Assembly (NCBI RefSeq): GCF_014699075.1
Contig: NZ_JACXAB010000002.1
Location: forward strand, 186,001 to 250,000
Source: Microvirga sp.
Lineage (GTDB): Bacteria > Pseudomonadota > Alphaproteobacteria > Rhizobiales > Beijerinckiaceae
Length of the DNA stretch: 64,000 bases
Reading direction: 5' to 3'
The translations under genes and the position numbers were made by a program. Position 1 is the stretch's first letter. The number at the start of each line of letters is the position of its first letter. Of this stretch, positions 1-7,443 are shown piece by piece. The notes below the pieces were generated by a model. It was not told where the DNA came from and made no database searches. It worked only from the letters and a program-made list of their open reading frames with translations.

Positions 1-9
1 CCGGCAAAT

Positions 10-18
10 CGAATTATA
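10..18 (-). promoter_or_regulatory. Putative -10 element TATAATTCG
   Basis: The minus strand reads TATAATTCG here, just past the end of the primase gene and pointing out of the window to the left. The same nonamer or its core occurs before virB2, before virB3 and at 58910. It is probably the -10 region of a promoter for a gene outside the window. No clear -35 box was established. Confidence 0.35.
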
Positions 19-62
19 ACTCAGTTTTGCCGCTTTTCATATCGGTTTCGTCATTCAAGCTG

Positions 63-1067
63 TTATCTAAGGCAGAAAAGCAGGTATTTTTTGCGCGCGA
101 TGTCTTCCAGATCGGGCAGTTTCCAGCCTTCCGCGGCAAAGTCGTCGAGGTCGTAGCCTGCTCCGATGTCCTCAGATCTGAACCCTCCACGGTTCGGCAG
201 AGCGGATCGGGGCATTCGAAGAAGGGTGATGGACCTGGCCTCACTTCTGAGAAACTGGGACGCGTACGTCAGGCCGGCAGCGTCCATGTCCTGGGCGATA
301 TAGAGGTCTCGCCCGGCGAGTGGCCCCAAGTCTGCCATGTGGACCTTTCGAGAGCCGCCGAGCGTCGTGGTCATCCACGGGATCCGGCCCCCGAAAAGCT
401 CTGACGGCCCGATAATGAACCGCTTTGCGGCCTCCGTTGTCTTCTCGCCTTCGAGAACCAGGATCGGGCCCTCGCCATCATCAAGGTGAAGATCATAGAG
501 GGGGTGCGGGTCCGGCGGGGCGGCCTTGAGCCATTTGACCTTGCCGTTCACCATCCAGGGCGTGAAGGGAAAGATGTCTTTGCCGCCCTCAGGATTTGGG
601 AAGCGGGCGGTGTAGAAACATTCCCGCCCGTGGCGATCGTGCCATGCCCAGACGCCATGAGCCCCTTGGAGGCGATATTCGGGCGGCTTTCCCTGCTGGG
701 AAGTCCCAACGTACACCGCGCCCTCAGGCAGACCATTCTTCTTCCGGCGCTCCGTTGGGGCGACCCTTTGGCGGGGCTGGGACCCATCGCAGCGGAACTC
801 TCGCTTCTGGGTTCTACCCAGCTGGCGTGGCTCGACCCCGTACTTATCCCTGAGCCTGTCCAGGATGAGTGACTGAGGGCAGGAGGCCCGACAATACAGC
901 AGGATCCTGTCATCCTTCTGGGTCACGACCAGGGACGGCTTCCGGTCGTCATGGGCGGGGCACAGGGTTTCGTATTCATTGTCGTTGTAGCGACGTTCCT
1001 TCCTGTCCCCGATCATTCGGGCAAGGTCACCGGCAGAGAGCTTTGGTTTGTCAGACATGGTACTCAA
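63..1067 (-). CDS. Plasmid primase-like protein, CHC2 zinc finger plus Toprim
   Basis: Probable DNA primase-type protein of 334 residues acting in plasmid replication or in priming of the transferred strand. The N-terminus has a CHC2-like zinc-binding pattern (CPAH at about residue 37, then CRASC at about 59). A Toprim-like core follows, with LVLEGEKT near residue 205 and a D-M-D triad near 260. Start choice: ATG at 1058 lies 14 bases after the AAAAGAG ribosome-binding stretch, whereas an in-frame TTG at 1067 has normal spacing, so TTG was chosen with reservation. The leader resembles the AAATCCCC leader family seen elsewhere in the window. A terminator separates it from the Rad52-like gene upstream. 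It lacks a recognisable helicase domain, so it would need the DnaB-like protein at 27.4 kb or a host helicase. Confidence 0.75.
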   Translation of the reverse strand: MSTMSDKPKLSAGDLARMIGDRKERRYNDNEYETLCPAHDDRKPSLVVTQKDDRILLYCRASCPQSLILDRLRDKYGVEPRQLGRTQKREFRCDGSQPRQRVAPTERRKKNGLPEGAVYVGTSQQGKPPEYRLQGAHGVWAWHDRHGRECFYTARFPNPEGGKDIFPFTPWMVNGKVKWLKAAPPDPHPLYDLHLDDGEGPILVLEGEKTTEAAKRFIIGPSELFGGRIPWMTTTLGGSRKVHMADLGPLAGRDLYIAQDMDAAGLTYASQFLRSEARSITLLRMPRSALPNRGGFRSEDIGAGYDLDDFAAEGWKLPDLEDIARKKYLLFCLR

Positions 1068-1071
1068 CGAG

Positions 1072-1086
1072 CTCTTTTGGGGTTTT
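1072..1086 (-). promoter_or_regulatory. Leader-motif copy (variant AAAACCCC)
   Basis: The minus strand has AAAACCCCAAAAGAG before the primase gene. It is a variant of the recurrent leader, with T replaced by C and a weaker ribosome binding site. Confidence 0.35.
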
Positions 1087-1125
1087 CATTTCCCCTGGTT
1101 TCAAGGGATTGTTTATGCAGGTACA

Positions 1126-1153
1126 GAAAAAGCCCCGCACGAGAATGCGGGGC
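1126..1153 (-). terminator. Rho-independent terminator after the Rad52-like gene
   Basis: An 8-bp perfect stem (GCCCCGCA/TGCGGGGC, 6-base loop) is followed on the minus strand by a T run. It sits just downstream of the Rad52-like gene, so the primase gene is probably transcribed separately. Confidence 0.8.
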
Positions 1154-1164
1154 CCGTTTAGGCC

Positions 1165-2241
1165 TTAGGCAGCTTGTGGGATGCCGAGGATCTCTTTGCG
1201 GCGCTTCTCGACGAAGTTATCCATCGTGTCGAAGAAGTGCTTGATGTCCTTGGCGCCGGCGGAGGTGCCGGAGATGATGTTCTCGGTCTCTGCCCGCTTC
1301 CTGAAGGCTGCCATCTGATCTTTCATGATCTGAACATGCGCTTCAGTCGTGACCCAGTTCTTCCGAGCTTCGTTGAGTTGGGAGAAGATCGAGCGCCACT
1401 TGTCAGGCGCTCCAACCTCGATCAGCCGACCTTGCGGGATGATCCGGCGGAGTTCGGGGGTGAGGATATCCTGGTCGTCCTCGGCCCCGTTGCTGTTTGA
1501 AGGGGTTGCCGAAAAGGGATCATCAGAGAGGTCGCTTCGGTTATCGACTTGTCGCTGAGGCTGAACAGGGCGGGTGACCCCGCTGGTGACCACCGGCTCC
1601 CGGTGCTGCGGCGGCTCGGACAGACGTTGAGGTTGGATTGAGGCCTGGGGCTGTGCCTGGAGTTGAGGCGCAGTGGAGGCTCCCAAATCGACCGATGTCG
1701 TCGGCCGGGCTTCCTCGTCAGCTTCGTCGCCCTCTGGCGGAACGTAGTCGTAATCGTAACGCTGGGTGCCGTCCTTCTCCATGCCGCGGCCGAAGATGTT
1801 ACCAAGGAGGGTTGCGGCCCGCTTAAGGGCGTCTGTTCCGGCGGCTTTGAGGGCGAGGCCTTCCGTCTCAACAGAGTTTGGATTGTCCCTCTTCCGGATA
1901 GCGTCTCCCGACCCGATGCCATCCCTAGAGGCCTTCTTGCCGTCAGGGAATGTCACGGTGAGACGAACCGATACCCAAGCGGAAGCGACACGAGCCGTGT
2001 ATTCCTCGCGCTTGTTCTGGGAGAAGCTGATGAGTTGCTGCTCCCAAACCCGTGAATCCTGATTAAGGATCTCCACGGACCAGTTCTCGGGCCCGAAGAT
2101 GTCGTCGAGCATCGTGGCGTCGTACTCGGCTTTGACGTAGTATAATTTCGAGCGGTTGTCGCCCTGACGGTCCTTCTTGTTTTCGTTTGCGACCTTTTCC
2201 TTAAGGTAGACCGTCGCTTCTGCGTTTGTTTTCGCCCTCAT
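1165..2241 (-). CDS. Rad52/Rad22-family single-strand annealing protein
   Basis: Predicted recombination mediator that anneals complementary single strands, as known for phage and plasmid Rad52-like proteins. The N-terminal half carries family-typical features: FGPENWSVEI near residue 49, VRLTVTFPDGKKASRDGIGSG near residue 92, and KAAGTDALKRAATLLG near 131. The C-terminal half is Gln/Pro/Ser-rich and low in complexity up to about residue 260, ending in a short helical segment, as expected for a protein-interaction tail. AGAGGA lies six bases before the ATG. It lies 45 bases downstream of a YqaJ-family gene, an arrangement resembling phage exonuclease-annealase pairs. Homologous repair or establishment of transferred plasmid DNA is an inferred role. 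Confidence 0.85.
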   Translation of the reverse strand: MRAKTNAEATVYLKEKVANENKKDRQGDNRSKLYYVKAEYDATMLDDIFGPENWSVEILNQDSRVWEQQLISFSQNKREEYTARVASAWVSVRLTVTFPDGKKASRDGIGSGDAIRKRDNPNSVETEGLALKAAGTDALKRAATLLGNIFGRGMEKDGTQRYDYDYVPPEGDEADEEARPTTSVDLGASTAPQLQAQPQASIQPQRLSEPPQHREPVVTSGVTRPVQPQRQVDNRSDLSDDPFSATPSNSNGAEDDQDILTPELRRIIPQGRLIEVGAPDKWRSIFSQLNEARKNWVTTEAHVQIMKDQMAAFRKRAETENIISGTSAGAKDIKHFFDTMDNFVEKRRKEILGIPQAA

Positions 2242-2286
2242 CGGATCCTCTTGTTGGGTGTTGTGCGTGGCGCTGTTGATTTCAGA

Positions 2287-3195
2287 TCAGGCGATTGGCG
2301 TCTGACGTTCGATTTTCAGGGTGGAGAACGAGTAGGCAGCCCGGAGCTGCTCATCGACCCTGACCTCGTTTCGGAGGAGCTTGAACCCACGACCTTGGGC
2401 GGCAGCATGGTTGCCAAGGGCTGTGATGATCTGAGCCTTCAGCCTGCTCTTGGTTTTCTGCTTCTCCCGAACATCGCGCTCGAGGCCCTGGATCTCCTGG
2501 GTGATGGACTCATAGTCCGCCACGATCTTGTTGAAGGCGCGATCCTCTTGATAATCCTTGGGATTGCGGTCCGTCGGGCGGTAGCGCTTTTCGATCGCGT
2601 CGGCGTCGATCGTGAAATCAGGCGCGGGCTCCTCGTCCATATCGAGCGAGAAAATGAAATCTGTCGTGGCCGTCTTGATTTCGTTCCAAAGGATCGGATC
2701 GAAATCGATCTCGACAAACGCCTCGAAGTCGCCGCCGGCCACAATCAGGGCTACCGCGATACTCTCAACGCCGAGCGCCGCCATGATCGGGTGGACTTCG
2801 GCTATTATATAAGGAGGGGGCTGGACCACGCTGTTGACGTTCCAGTTGATCGCGTAGTTCTCCGAGGAGATCTGGACCAGGTGGATGTGTTTGGTGTCGT
2901 GACTCAGGGGCAGCTGGCCTGCTGAGCGGACTTCGATCAGATTGCGGCTTAGGATCTGCTTTATCGGGTTTACGTGTTCCTTGCTGCGATCGAACAGGAT
3001 GCAGGAATAGCGTTCCTGCAGCCCCATCACGAACTCACGATGGAGGCGACGGCTCCAGAAGCCGCGGCTTGACTCGACTTGGGCTGAGGGGATGTTGCCC
3101 TTGAGAACATGCCAGAGCTCCCATGGGGACGGGTTCTTTTTGAGCCCGAGGAGAGTTGGGACATAGCGGGACTGAATCACATAGTCTTGGCTCAT
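2287..3195 (-). CDS. YqaJ-family recombinase-like protein, apparently catalytically degenerate
   Basis: 302 residues. The overall layout matches YqaJ/lambda-exonuclease-like phage nucleases: SPWELWHVLKG near residue 22, a PPPYI...EVH stretch near 125, ALIVAGGDFEAF near 147, then a C-terminal PAPD followed by a coiled coil of about 100 residues. Family members normally show an acidic residue after the GxW segment, a PD pair and an E/Q-x-K motif. Here these read GFWSRR, absent, and IEVRS, so the metal-binding acid and the lysine appear lost, and the QVQxQ segment is EVHPI. It may be a structural partner of the neighbouring Rad52-like protein rather than a nuclease. The start ATG at 3195 follows the AATCCCCGG leader; an upstream in-frame extension to 3297 is less likely. 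Confidence 0.6.
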   Translation of the reverse strand: MSQDYVIQSRYVPTLLGLKKNPSPWELWHVLKGNIPSAQVESSRGFWSRRLHREFVMGLQERYSCILFDRSKEHVNPIKQILSRNLIEVRSAGQLPLSHDTKHIHLVQISSENYAINWNVNSVVQPPPYIIAEVHPIMAALGVESIAVALIVAGGDFEAFVEIDFDPILWNEIKTATTDFIFSLDMDEEPAPDFTIDADAIEKRYRPTDRNPKDYQEDRAFNKIVADYESITQEIQGLERDVREKQKTKSRLKAQIITALGNHAAAQGRGFKLLRNEVRVDEQLRAAYSFSTLKIERQTPIA

Positions 3196-3200
3196 CGATT

Positions 3201-3212
3201 TTTCCGGGGATT
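3201..3212 (-). promoter_or_regulatory. Leader-motif copy before the YqaJ-like gene
   Basis: The minus strand reads CCAATCCCCGGAAAAA, 11 bases before the start codon. It keeps AATCCCC but lacks the GGA ribosome-binding part. Confidence 0.45.
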
Positions 3213-3361
3213 GGAAGCCATTAGGTTTACTTGACCAGACATGCATTCGTGCCCTTCGGGCGTTCGAGTTTCTCAAATCGTTTCGAATTAGGTGCAATCT
3301 ACCAGAAATTATGATACAGGTAATGCGTTCTTAATTCGCCATCGGAGACGGAGATCCCGCG

Positions 3362-4513
3362 ATGCAGACAAGTCAGGTGAGCGCAGAAGCTGGTGTGAGT
3401 GGTAAGTCAGGACTTGACGTCTCGGCCCTTGGGTTTGTCGGAGACGGGCTGACCGGGTTCTTCGCGCCCCGTACCCAAGCCGATACGATGCTCAAGGAGC
3501 TGGGGCAGGCCGGCATCCGCGCGACGTATAACGAGGAGTACGGATGTTACGCTGTTCCGACTGGAGCAATTCCGGACGTTAACCATCCGGCAGTCAGCCG
3601 TTTCGGTGTGGACTCAAAATCGCATGCCCTCTGGAAGGAGGATCGCGAGAGTCAGCTTCACCTTGAGAGCATCCTGTTTGGGGCCGCCGATGCAATCAGC
3701 AATGCACCGGAGATGGCAAAGGTTAAGGAGACGGTCGCCGAAACGGTAAGCCCCAAGGTGGTCGCGACCCCCGAACGGAAGGCTGAATCCCAAGTTACCC
3801 AGGGGGACGCCGCTCTTTACGCCCGGTCCCAGGCCGCAGCAAAGGAAGGCCTGAAGTTGGTGGCCGCTTATATCCGGGGCGGGCTGATGCTCGCGGGTGA
3901 TCGGAATGCCGAGAGGCGGGATCAGCAGCTAAAGATGATTTCCGAGGCCTCCCGCGAGGAAATCCTCGAGGTCATGGATCGGACGGTGAAGCGGTTCCAG
4001 GAGCTCGACAACAAGGAGAAGTTTGCCCGCTTCGATCACGCCTTCAAGAACCACCTCCCCGAGTTAGAGAAGCTGGCGCGGGCTATCGATCACGAGCAAG
4101 CTTTCCAGGACAAAATCACTTCTGCAGTCCAGTCGGCAGGATCGGACAACAACAAGGAAGCCCGTTTCGTTCTCCGGGGCGCGTTCATGCGGCTCGAATT
4201 CGATGACCAGAAGCGTCTCGGCGGCGGGATTGTGCTGGACCCGAAAGACAAGATGCCAATGGATTCCCTGCGCCGGGGCTTTAATGCCCTGGAGAAGAGC
4301 CACGTCGAGCGCTTCGGAATGCCGTCGGGGTTTCGGCTGACCATCGGACGCTCCGAGGGCGGGGTCTATAAGGCTGCTCTGCAGTCCGAAAGCCGTCCTG
4401 CTCCTGCTGGTGCAGGCGAGACGGCGGCCGATAAGCCGGCCGATCAGGCGGGTCAGTTGTCGCGTCTTCAGATGCGCCGTCGGATGATGGAGCGGAACAG
4501 CCCTGGGATGTAA
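3362..4513 (+). CDS. Plasmid protein of unknown function
   Basis: 383 residues, not recognised. No signal peptide or membrane segment. Residues 1-85 look like a small globular module rich in Gly and aromatic residues (TGFFAPRTQADTMLKELG). Residues 100-160 are Ala/Thr/Lys-rich linker. Residues 165-270 are strongly helical and charged, and residues 275-340 form a second globular part around RFVLRGAFMRLEFDDQ. The tail is basic (LSRLQMRRRMMERN). It is divergently transcribed from the YqaJ-like gene and has a strong GGAG eight bases before the ATG. A terminator follows directly, so it is probably monocistronic. The charged helical core and basic end would fit a DNA- or partner-binding plasmid factor, but this is speculation. 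Confidence 0.8.
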   Translation: MQTSQVSAEAGVSGKSGLDVSALGFVGDGLTGFFAPRTQADTMLKELGQAGIRATYNEEYGCYAVPTGAIPDVNHPAVSRFGVDSKSHALWKEDRESQLHLESILFGAADAISNAPEMAKVKETVAETVSPKVVATPERKAESQVTQGDAALYARSQAAAKEGLKLVAAYIRGGLMLAGDRNAERRDQQLKMISEASREEILEVMDRTVKRFQELDNKEKFARFDHAFKNHLPELEKLARAIDHEQAFQDKITSAVQSAGSDNNKEARFVLRGAFMRLEFDDQKRLGGGIVLDPKDKMPMDSLRRGFNALEKSHVERFGMPSGFRLTIGRSEGGVYKAALQSESRPAPAGAGETAADKPADQAGQLSRLQMRRRMMERNSPGM

Positions 4514-4540
4514 ACCAGAACTCCTTTTTAGCTTTTCGAG

Positions 4541-4567
4541 AGAGCGGTCCGGTGGGCCGCTCTTTTT
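4541..4567 (+). terminator. Rho-independent terminator
   Basis: A stem AGAGCGGTCC/GGGCCGCTCT (one G-T pair, three-base loop) is followed by TTTTT, 27 bases after the unknown gene ending at 4513. Confidence 0.85.
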
Positions 4568-4717
4568 ATATGGCCAGGGCGTTTCTAGGCATGGCATCTC
4601 CGAAAGGAGCTCCCCAAGAAAATCCCGGCCAATGCACCCTTTGGAGCATCCTACATCCGTTTACTTCCCTCCGGACAAGATTCATATTGGAAGGATGACG
4701 GGTAGGGGCGGGGCAGG

Positions 4718-6517
4718 ATGCTATCCAAAGGGCTCGTGCTTAGTGTTTTCTCTTTAACTTTCTGCGCAATTACCGGAACGGGCGCTCGCCTGTCTGCGGA
4801 GGAGATGTCTGAAGAGGCCAAGCGGAGGGCTCATGTGCCCTTTGTCAGGACTGCTACGAAATGTGTCGCCGAACATGTACAGCGGACCCTTAATCGGCAG
4901 CATCAGCCAGAGGACGTGTTCTCTCGCCTCGGCGAGGGTCTCAAAGCATGTAAGGCTGAAATCGACCGAATGTCAGCCGAGCATGACCGCATCTTCGGCC
5001 AGGGGACCGGGTCTGGCTTTGTGTCGGGAGCCTACCTGCAGGACCTGCCACGGGCGGTTGACCAAATGAGTGGTCGGCTTCGGTACGCGCCAGGTCCCTA
5101 TCCATGCACTGCGGATCAGATCGTTTTTGCGCCGATCCAGGACGCTTTCGGATTCTTCCTGATCTCCGATCCCCGGAAAACCGACGCACCATGGGTCCTG
5201 AGGATCATCGAAACGGGCGAAACCTTCCAGTTCCGGCAGCAAAGACGGAAGGGCGACAATCAGGATGTGCTCGTTCCGGTGGCAGCATCCGAGGCGGGGA
5301 GAGGTCTCGGGGGAGAGTTGCGCCTGTACAAGGACGCAGCCGGGGAGATTGGTTCGGTGAGCCTCAATGCGATAGCGGAGGCTTTCAAGCGGTTCCGGAT
5401 TCAGAATGATCAGGAGCCGGAGACGTCGGACATTCCGCCTGATGGGCATTGGGCCCGGACGGGCTGCGAAACCATGCGCCAGGCCGAAGTTGCGTCCGGA
5501 ACCGGTCGCAGCGTCCAGGTGGTCGAAGATAATTCTCAAGCCGCGAGCAGGAATCCTGAACCGACGGCGAAGCCGAGTGGGCCAGATCCTTCATTGGCGC
5601 ATACACTCGAGGCGACGGATAGGTCTGCCAAGGAGCAGGTTGCGGCACCAAAGACTGAGGCCGCTCGGCTGAAGCCAATTCCGGTGTCTGTTCCACAATT
5701 CCCGGATTATCCAGTCAACAGAATTCACAAAGGGACCAACGCAAAGCCGATTTTGGACGATCCGAACAAAAACTCCTACCGCACACGGATCCGGGAGGCT
5801 GCTCAGCAGCAGGCGAACTTCGCCGGCCGATACGTCATCACGACGTGGGGCTGCGGAACTGGTTGCAATCGGGGAGCTGTGATCAACCTGGCGACCGGAA
5901 AGGTGAAAATGCTTCCCTTTGGTCTTGTCACTGCTTGGTCGAACTCGGAAGAGGAATCATGTGCAGGCGGGCCAGATTTCGGCTTCGAGCTAAATAGCTC
6001 CCTTATCGTGATGACTGGTAAGTTTGAGTACAACGAGGACACCTGGAACGATCCGAGCGGCGGCAAAGGTGGGCTGCACTACTTCGTGTTCGACGGAAGC
6101 GATTTTCGATATCTAAAGACCGTCAATGGGACCGACTGTGTGGTGAAGTCGACCAAACCTGATGAGACAGACCAAACACGCCAACCCCTCAAGATAGAGC
6201 GAGCATCCGACGGATCGATCGACAGCCGAAACTTCATCAGGTTGTGGCGGGAAGTGGTCGGGGAACACGTCGCAGTCGAATTCTGCACCGTTTACATGGT
6301 TGGGATGAGCACGCCTTCATGTGCAGTATACGATGGCGCAAAACGGGTGGGCGACATCATTCTCGACCGAGGTACGCTAGATCTGGGCAGCATGAAGTGG
6401 GTTCTGGCAAACTGTAGCGGCCCGGTTCCTAAGTCTCAGTGCAATACTCGGGTCGAGGGACTGGTGCAGGACGCGGATGGTAAACTCGTTCTCACGAATG
6501 TAACGGTCGCGCCCTGA
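4718..6517 (+). CDS. Exported protein of unknown function, 599 residues
   Basis: Not recognised. The first 27 residues form a signal peptide (hydrophobic LVLSVFSLTFCAITG, small residues before the acidic mature start). The mature protein has an N-terminal Cys-containing helical part (residues 30-240), a Pro/Ser/Glu linker (about 245-320), and a C-terminal part around FAGRYVITTWGCGTGCNRGA (near 375) with several Cys pairs (WGCGTGC, CAGGP, CTVYM, ANCSG, SQCN) that would suit disulfides in the periplasm. GGGGCAGG lies right before the ATG. It stands alone between a terminator and a convergent small gene. A periplasmic or envelope cargo protein is likely; the function is unknown. Confidence 0.75.
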   Translation: MLSKGLVLSVFSLTFCAITGTGARLSAEEMSEEAKRRAHVPFVRTATKCVAEHVQRTLNRQHQPEDVFSRLGEGLKACKAEIDRMSAEHDRIFGQGTGSGFVSGAYLQDLPRAVDQMSGRLRYAPGPYPCTADQIVFAPIQDAFGFFLISDPRKTDAPWVLRIIETGETFQFRQQRRKGDNQDVLVPVAASEAGRGLGGELRLYKDAAGEIGSVSLNAIAEAFKRFRIQNDQEPETSDIPPDGHWARTGCETMRQAEVASGTGRSVQVVEDNSQAASRNPEPTAKPSGPDPSLAHTLEATDRSAKEQVAAPKTEAARLKPIPVSVPQFPDYPVNRIHKGTNAKPILDDPNKNSYRTRIREAAQQQANFAGRYVITTWGCGTGCNRGAVINLATGKVKMLPFGLVTAWSNSEEESCAGGPDFGFELNSSLIVMTGKFEYNEDTWNDPSGGKGGLHYFVFDGSDFRYLKTVNGTDCVVKSTKPDETDQTRQPLKIERASDGSIDSRNFIRLWREVVGEHVAVEFCTVYMVGMSTPSCAVYDGAKRVGDIILDRGTLDLGSMKWVLANCSGPVPKSQCNTRVEGLVQDADGKLVLTNVTVAP

Positions 6518-6529
6518 GAGGCACTGATC

Positions 6530-6769
6530 TTAAGAGCAGTTTGAGACCTGGCGAACGACCCATCCCTGCTCCTCAACCCAGAAACGTCGGCGAGCCTTGC
6601 GGCACGGTGATGCCTCTGGCTGTACAGCCGGAATTGCGCTGACCGTCTCAACTTTCGGTGCTTGGGCCACCTTCACTTCCTTCTTCGCCAGCTTTGCGTT
6701 TGCCGATGTGGCTCCAATGAGAGCAGCGAAAACAATGACGCAAAGGCGCAGGTGGGAAGAGTGGGTCAT
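6530..6769 (-). CDS. Small exported protein
   Basis: 79 residues, unknown. The N-terminal hydrophobic stretch LRLCVIVFAALIGATSANA is a clear signal peptide with an ANA-type cleavage site. The mature part is short, with Lys/Ala/Val/Pro followed by two Cys (SPCRKARRR and SNCS) that could pair. It is convergent with the 599-residue exported protein, only 12 bases apart. The start was taken as the second of two adjacent possible starts (TTG-ATG); no strong ribosome binding site was seen. Confidence 0.55.
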   Translation of the reverse strand: MTHSSHLRLCVIVFAALIGATSANAKLAKKEVKVAQAPKVETVSAIPAVQPEASPCRKARRRFWVEEQGWVVRQVSNCS

Positions 6770-6817
6770 CAATCAAGATCCCGGAGGAGCCAGGAGGGCT
6801 CCCCCGGCGTGCTGAAA

Positions 6818-7411
6818 CTACGATGTCTGGAAATGAGCGGTCGCGGACCCGTTCGGGAGGCGATCGCTTGAGATCAATTCTCGTGCATCCCGGTTTCGCA
6901 GCCAATAGAGGATCGGGAGGGAAATAAGGATCATCCACGCTTTCCCCAGAACCTGACCGAGCAAATGATCAAATGAGCCAAAGGCTACCCACAAAAACGC
7001 AACGGAGTCTGCCATCAGGCCTACGGCCGACGAGGCGACAACGGCCAGGATAAGGCCCCGTCGCTGAAGCGGCGTATAGACAGCCAGATCAAGAAGTTCC
7101 GAAATCAAAAACGCGATCGCGCTCGCCAGAGCCAAAGATGGACTGATGAGGTAGCTGAGGCCAGTTCCAACCAGGACACCGACGGTACTCCACGCCACCC
7201 CGATCTGCCGCTGGACGAGATCCCGAAGGATCAGGGCGAGACCAGCCCAAACCACCCCGCTAGGGGACATGACCCCCGGTGCAACCGGGATCAGGCAGGG
7301 CGTTTCTGGTGGACAGACCGTGCCGATGGACGCGACAAAATAGTTGGCGAGGGGAATGGTCAGCAAAAAGCCAGCGAGGCTGGCAAAACCCCAGATGCGG
7401 TTCTGTTTCAT
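6818..7411 (-). CDS. VUT-family membrane protein (putative queuosine-precursor transporter type)
   Basis: 197 residues with about five to six predicted membrane helices. It resembles the VUT (vitamin uptake transporter) family, whose YhhQ-type members import queuosine precursors such as preQ0. Supporting features are LRDLVQRQIGVAWS near residue 64, SPSLALASAIAFLISELLDLAVYTPLQRR near 91, and SVAFLWVAFGS near 135; the SELLDL..Y.P segment is characteristic. Substrate is inferred from the family only. The gene follows the AATCCCC leader, so it may share control with the small-gene array. It lies 32 bases downstream of the UvrD-like helicase gene on the same strand. Confidence 0.75.
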   Translation of the reverse strand: MKQNRIWGFASLAGFLLTIPLANYFVASIGTVCPPETPCLIPVAPGVMSPSGVVWAGLALILRDLVQRQIGVAWSTVGVLVGTGLSYLISPSLALASAIAFLISELLDLAVYTPLQRRGLILAVVASSAVGLMADSVAFLWVAFGSFDHLLGQVLGKAWMILISLPILYWLRNRDARELISSDRLPNGSATAHFQTS

Positions 7412-7417
7412 GTGTGG

Positions 7418-7431
7418 TCCTTTTGGGGATT
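7418..7431 (-). promoter_or_regulatory. Leader-motif copy before the VUT gene
   Basis: The minus strand reads CAATCCCCAAAAGGACC, seven bases before the start codon. Both the AATCCCC and AAAAGGA halves are present. Confidence 0.6.
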
Positions 7432-7443
7432 GAGGGGGATGGC

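Noticed and set aside
27..404. Open frame opposite the primase gene
   Set aside because: It is antisense to a gene with a recognised zinc finger and Toprim core, and has no ribosome binding site.
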